DNA of 7,982 nucleotides from positions 1 through 7,982 of the forward strand of contig JAEZQX010000253.1 of assembly GCA_023441105.1 (NCBI GenBank), written 5' to 3'. Each line of letters starts with the position of its first letter. Position 1 is the first letter of the stretch. Below the pieces are notes generated by a model that did no database searches, had not been told where the DNA came from, and saw only the letters and a program-made list of their open reading frames with translations. Position numbers and translations under genes: made by a program. Source of the DNA: Pseudomonadota bacterium (GTDB taxonomy: Bacteria > Pseudomonadota > Gammaproteobacteria > Burkholderiales > Burkholderiaceae). Below, one piece after another: positions 5,620 through 7,982 of the stretch.

Positions 5620-5629
5620 CGGCCGTTCG
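5606..5629. promoter_or_regulatory. Candidate operator: two overlapping inverted repeats
   Basis: CGAACGGCCGTTCG at 5616-5629 is a perfect 14-bp palindrome. TTCGG (5606-5610) with CCGAA (5615-5619) forms a second inverted repeat that overlaps it. They sit in the middle of the divergent region between the IclR-type gene and the Bug gene. IclR-family regulators commonly bind palindromes of about this length next to the promoter they control, so this is the best operator candidate here. A -10-like TAGTAT for the plus-strand gene lies at 5654-5659 without a good -35. Confidence 0.45.
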
Positions 5630-5706
5630 CGATTCTGAAATCGGACCGGAAGATAGTATTCTGCGGGGCTTGGCGCCGGCAGGCGACTCTCAAACCGGAG
5701 GAGACG

Positions 5707-6687
5707 ATGAAGAAATTGCCTGGAATCAGCGCATTGCTCGTTCCGTTTCTTGGCCTCGGCCTGCTCGGCGCCTCGCCGACCGCCTCGGGCCAGGATTTCC
5801 CGACGCGCACCGTCAAGATCGTGGTTCCGCAGACGCCGGGCGGCGCTTCGGATTCCCTCGCCCGCATCATCAGCCAGAAGCTCAGCGAGAAATGGGGCCA
5901 GCCGGTGGTGGTCGAGAACCGCGCCGGCGCGGGCGGCAACGTCGGCACCGAAGTGGTCGCCACGTCCGCCGCCGACGGCTACACGCTGCTGATGAGCTAC
6001 GTCGGCACCCAGGCCATCAACGGCTCGCTCTACAAGAGCCTGCCCTTCGATCCCGACAAGGACTTCGCGCCGGTGGCGACCCTGGCCACCCTGCCCTTCG
6101 TCGTAGTCAGCCGGCCGGATGCTCCGTTCAAGACCATTCCCGAGCTGGTGGCCGCGGCGAAGAAGGATCAGCTCACCTACGGCTCGGCGGGCAACGGATC
6201 GGTGAACCACCTGCTGGGCGAGATGTTCAATGCCGCGGCCGGCGTGAAGCTTACCCACATACCGTACCGCGGCGCCGCGCCGGCCATGACCGACCTGATG
6301 GGCGGACAGATCAACGTCGTCTTCACCAGCCTGCCGTCGGTGGCCGGCTCGATCAAGTCGGGCAAGCTGCAGCCCATCGCGGTGACCAGCGCCAAGCGGG
6401 CGGCGTCCTTCGACAGCATCCCGACCATCGCCGAAGCCGGCTTCCCGGGCTTCGACGTCAACCCCTGGTTCGGCCTGCTTGCGCCGGCGAAGACGCCGGA
6501 GAGCGTGGTGGCCAAGATCAACGCCGACGTCAACGAAATCCTCAAGCGCAAGGACGTGGTCGAGAGCTTTGCCGCGCAGGGCGCAGAACCCTATCTCACC
6601 AGCCCCGACGAATTCCAGAAGGTGCTGCGCGCGGACATCACCAAATGGGGCAAGGTGGTCAAGGAGTCGGGCGCGAAGATCGAGTGA
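5707..6687 (+). CDS. Bug-family (TctC-like) periplasmic solute-binding protein of the tripartite tricarboxylate transporter type
   Basis: A 326-residue periplasmic receptor. Residues 1-28 are a signal peptide (MKK, hydrophobic 8-22, cleavage near ASG-QD), with no lipobox. Family motifs follow in order: VKIVVPQTPGGASD (36-49), VENRAGAGGNVG (69-80), DGYTLLM (90-96), LPFDPDKDFAPV (112-123), YGSAGNGSVNHLLGEMF (158-174), HIPYRGAAPAMTDLMGGQ (184-201) and WFGLLAPAKTP (254-264). Bug proteins bind carboxylates, amino acids or aromatic acids in a deep cleft; the ligand cannot be deduced from these shared motifs. Start ATG 5707 has GGAGG five bases upstream. The TctA and TctB membrane proteins are absent, as is common for the many orphan Bug genes of Burkholderiales. 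The divergent IclR-type gene is its probable regulator. A TRAP receptor follows after 104 bp. Confidence 0.93.
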   Translation: MKKLPGISALLVPFLGLGLLGASPTASGQDFPTRTVKIVVPQTPGGASDSLARIISQKLSEKWGQPVVVENRAGAGGNVGTEVVATSAADGYTLLMSYVGTQAINGSLYKSLPFDPDKDFAPVATLATLPFVVVSRPDAPFKTIPELVAAAKKDQLTYGSAGNGSVNHLLGEMFNAAAGVKLTHIPYRGAAPAMTDLMGGQINVVFTSLPSVAGSIKSGKLQPIAVTSAKRAASFDSIPTIAEAGFPGFDVNPWFGLLAPAKTPESVVAKINADVNEILKRKDVVESFAAQGAEPYLTSPDEFQKVLRADITKWGKVVKESGAKIE

Positions 6688-6791
6688 CCGCGGGAAATCC
6701 GTTGCCACCCTGGCCGCCCCTCTCTTAACATCGCCACGCAGCGGCCGACTTCCCGTCGATCGCCATCAATGACAAGAACGGAGACTGGCAC

Positions 6792-7907
6792 ATGTCCTTC
6801 AGATGGATGGCAAGGGGCGCGGCAGCCCTTGCGCTGGTAGTCGCAGCGACGACGGCATCGGCACAGCAGAACTACCGGATGCGCGTGCAGACGGCCGTGC
6901 CGTCGGCAAGCATCTACTTCGAGTTGCTCAAGCGCTTCGGCGACCGCGTCGACAAGATGTCCAACGGCCGGCTCAAGATGGAGATGCTGCCCGATGGCGC
7001 CATCGTCCCCGCCTTCGAGATCCTCGATGCGGTCGACAAGGGCATCGTGGAAGGCGGCTATGCCTGGACCCACTACTGGTCCGGCAAGAATCCCACCGCC
7101 GGCCTGTTCTCCAATCCGATGGCGGGCTCCGGCGTCGGTCTGGACCAGCTCTCGCATGTGGCGTGGCTGTTCGAAGGCGGCGGCTATGACCTCTACCGCA
7201 AGCTCTACAAGGACGTGCTGAAGGTCAACGTCGAGCCGCTGTTCGTGCAGCCGATGGGTCCGGACCCGCTCGGCTGGTTCAAGTCGCCGATCAAGTCGAC
7301 CGAGGAATTCAAGAAGATGAAGTATCGCTCGCCGCCCGGCATCACCGGCGAGATCTTCAAGGAGATGGGAGTCGCGGCGGTGGCGCTGCCCGGCGGCGAG
7401 ATCGTCCCCGCCGCCCAGCGAGGCACCATCGATGCGGCCGAATGGATCGGGCCGGCCGACGACCTGAACCTCGGCCTCCAGACGGTGTGGAAGAACTACT
7501 ACCTGCAGGGCCTGCACCAGTCCACCGACATCGGCGAAGTGCTGATCAACAAGGCCTTCTGGGACAAGCTGCCGGCCGACATCCAGGCCATCGTGCGCAC
7601 CGCGGCGATGGCGTCGATGACCGAGACCTACACCTTCAACGTCTATCGCAACGCCCAGGCGGTGATCAAGCTGCGCAACGAGTTCAAGGTCAACATCCAC
7701 GACACGCCGAAGGACTTCTTTCCCGAGTTCGTGAAGGCGACCAACGTGGTGATGGACCGCTACGCCGGCAAGGATGCGTTCTTCAAGGAGGTCCTGGACT
7801 CGCAGCGCAATTTCGCGCAGGTGGTCGTGCCGTACTGGACCAAGATCCTCGACCTCTACTCCAACCTCGGCAATGCCGCGTTGGAGAGCGGTGCAGTGAA
7901 GAAGTAG
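6792..7907 (+). CDS. TRAP transporter substrate-binding protein, DctP family, TakP-like (2-oxo or hydroxy acid type)
   Basis: A 371-residue periplasmic receptor for a tripartite ATP-independent transporter. Residues 1-24 are a signal peptide (cleavage ASA-QQ). Typical DctP features are MEMLPDGAIVPAFEILDAVDKG (63-84), the GGGYDLYRKLY segment (129-139), GWFKSPIKSTEEFKKMKYRSPPG (161-183) with the conserved carboxylate-binding arginine at 179, and GGEIVPAAQRGTIDAAEWIGPADD (201-224). The EWxGPxDD block (Glu217, Trp218) marks the subgroup of Rhodobacter sphaeroides TakP, which binds pyruvate and other 2-oxo acids with a cation, and of related lactate receptors. A monocarboxylate ligand is therefore inferred. 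ATG 6792 has GGAGA upstream (GGAG, then eight bases). The DctQ and DctM membrane subunits are not present; the window ends 75 bp after the stop. It may be cotranscribed with the Bug gene. Confidence 0.92.
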   Translation: MSFRWMARGAAALALVVAATTASAQQNYRMRVQTAVPSASIYFELLKRFGDRVDKMSNGRLKMEMLPDGAIVPAFEILDAVDKGIVEGGYAWTHYWSGKNPTAGLFSNPMAGSGVGLDQLSHVAWLFEGGGYDLYRKLYKDVLKVNVEPLFVQPMGPDPLGWFKSPIKSTEEFKKMKYRSPPGITGEIFKEMGVAAVALPGGEIVPAAQRGTIDAAEWIGPADDLNLGLQTVWKNYYLQGLHQSTDIGEVLINKAFWDKLPADIQAIVRTAAMASMTETYTFNVYRNAQAVIKLRNEFKVNIHDTPKDFFPEFVKATNVVMDRYAGKDAFFKEVLDSQRNFAQVVVPYWTKILDLYSNLGNAALESGAVKK

Positions 7908-7948
7908 CGACAGCAGCTGCGGCGGCGGCTGGCGCCGTTCCAGGTAGA

Positions 7949-7970
7949 GGGGGGGGGGGGGGGGGGGGGG
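7949..7970. other. 22-base G homopolymer near the right end, probable artefact
   Basis: An unbroken run of 22 G followed only by 12 G/C bases to the end. Such a run is out of character with the window and typical of false G calls in two-colour sequencing or of a broken contig end. The sequence after about 7948 should not be trusted. No gene is affected, since the last stop is at 7907. Confidence 0.7.
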
Positions 7971-7982
7971 CGCCCGCGGGGG

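Noticed and set aside
5476..6708. A minus-strand open frame that continues far upstream of the IclR-type gene, making one 664-residue protein
   Set aside because: The part beyond the IclR start is antisense to the Bug gene, shows no family motif, and is open because of the high-GC codon pattern. A good ribosome-binding site sits at the normal IclR start.
6712..6746. GGCCGC ... GCGGCC inverted repeat between the Bug and TRAP genes as a terminator
   Set aside because: Only 6-bp arms with a 23-base loop and no T-run; arms this short arise often by chance in G/C-rich DNA.
6591..7700. A 369-residue minus-strand frame opposite the TRAP receptor
   Set aside because: Its residues mirror the codon pattern of the plus-strand gene (rich in Arg, His, Val, Asp, Leu), with no signature. 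The plus strand encodes an unmistakable DctP protein.
1..7982. CRISPR array, tRNA or rRNA genes, insertion sequence, phage or toxin-antitoxin modules
   Set aside because: No spaced identical repeats of CRISPR type, no tRNA or rRNA signature, no transposase or integrase frame, and no small paired toxin-antitoxin frames were found on either strand.

Overview
The window is high-GC DNA with dense, short-gapped genes. It most likely comes from a betaproteobacterium of the Burkholderiales type. The main reason is the Bug (TctC-like) binding protein under an IclR-type regulator, a gene set greatly expanded in that group; a TRAP binding protein, a TauD-type dioxygenase and a D-threonine-aldolase-type enzyme fit the same lifestyle. 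This assignment is inference; no rRNA or other marker is present.

Layout. (1) Positions 2-763 (+) hold the C-terminal two thirds of a PLP- and metal-dependent D-threonine / D-3-hydroxyaspartate aldolase family enzyme, cut by the left edge. It converges on (2) an outer-membrane beta-barrel protein (809-1462, -), with two abutting perfect 14-bp palindromes at the boundary. (3) Upstream of the barrel on the same strand is glgC (1555-3015, -), ADP-glucose pyrophosphorylase, which has an unusual C-terminal tail and altered regulatory-loop residues. (4) Next, also on the minus strand, is an NADPH-dependent FMN reductase (3125-3679, -). (5) A divergent, AT-rich promoter region (3680-3868) leads to a TauD/TfdA-type 2-oxoglutarate dioxygenase (3869-4693, +). 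(6) This converges, with a 20-bp gap, on an IclR-family regulator (4714-5475, -). (7) A 231-bp divergent control region follows, with a perfect 14-bp palindrome and a run of imperfect 20-bp tandem units. (8) Beyond it lie two periplasmic solute receptors on the plus strand: a Bug/TctC protein (5707-6687) and a TakP-like TRAP DctP protein (6792-7907). The right end is a 22-base G run that looks like an assembly or sequencing artefact.

Working together. The most coherent unit is the right half. The IclR regulator probably controls the divergent Bug gene, and perhaps the TRAP receptor behind it, for uptake of a carboxylate; the TauD-type dioxygenase may take part in degrading the same or a related compound. 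No membrane subunits of either transporter are in the window. The left half (aldolase, barrel, glgC, reductase) looks like ordinary metabolic and housekeeping genes without an evident shared pathway. I do not see a phage, CRISPR, transposon, toxin-antitoxin or defence system. The observations most worth following are the 20-bp repeat array in the iclR leader, which duplicates the ribosome-binding site and start codon, and the divergent GlgC.
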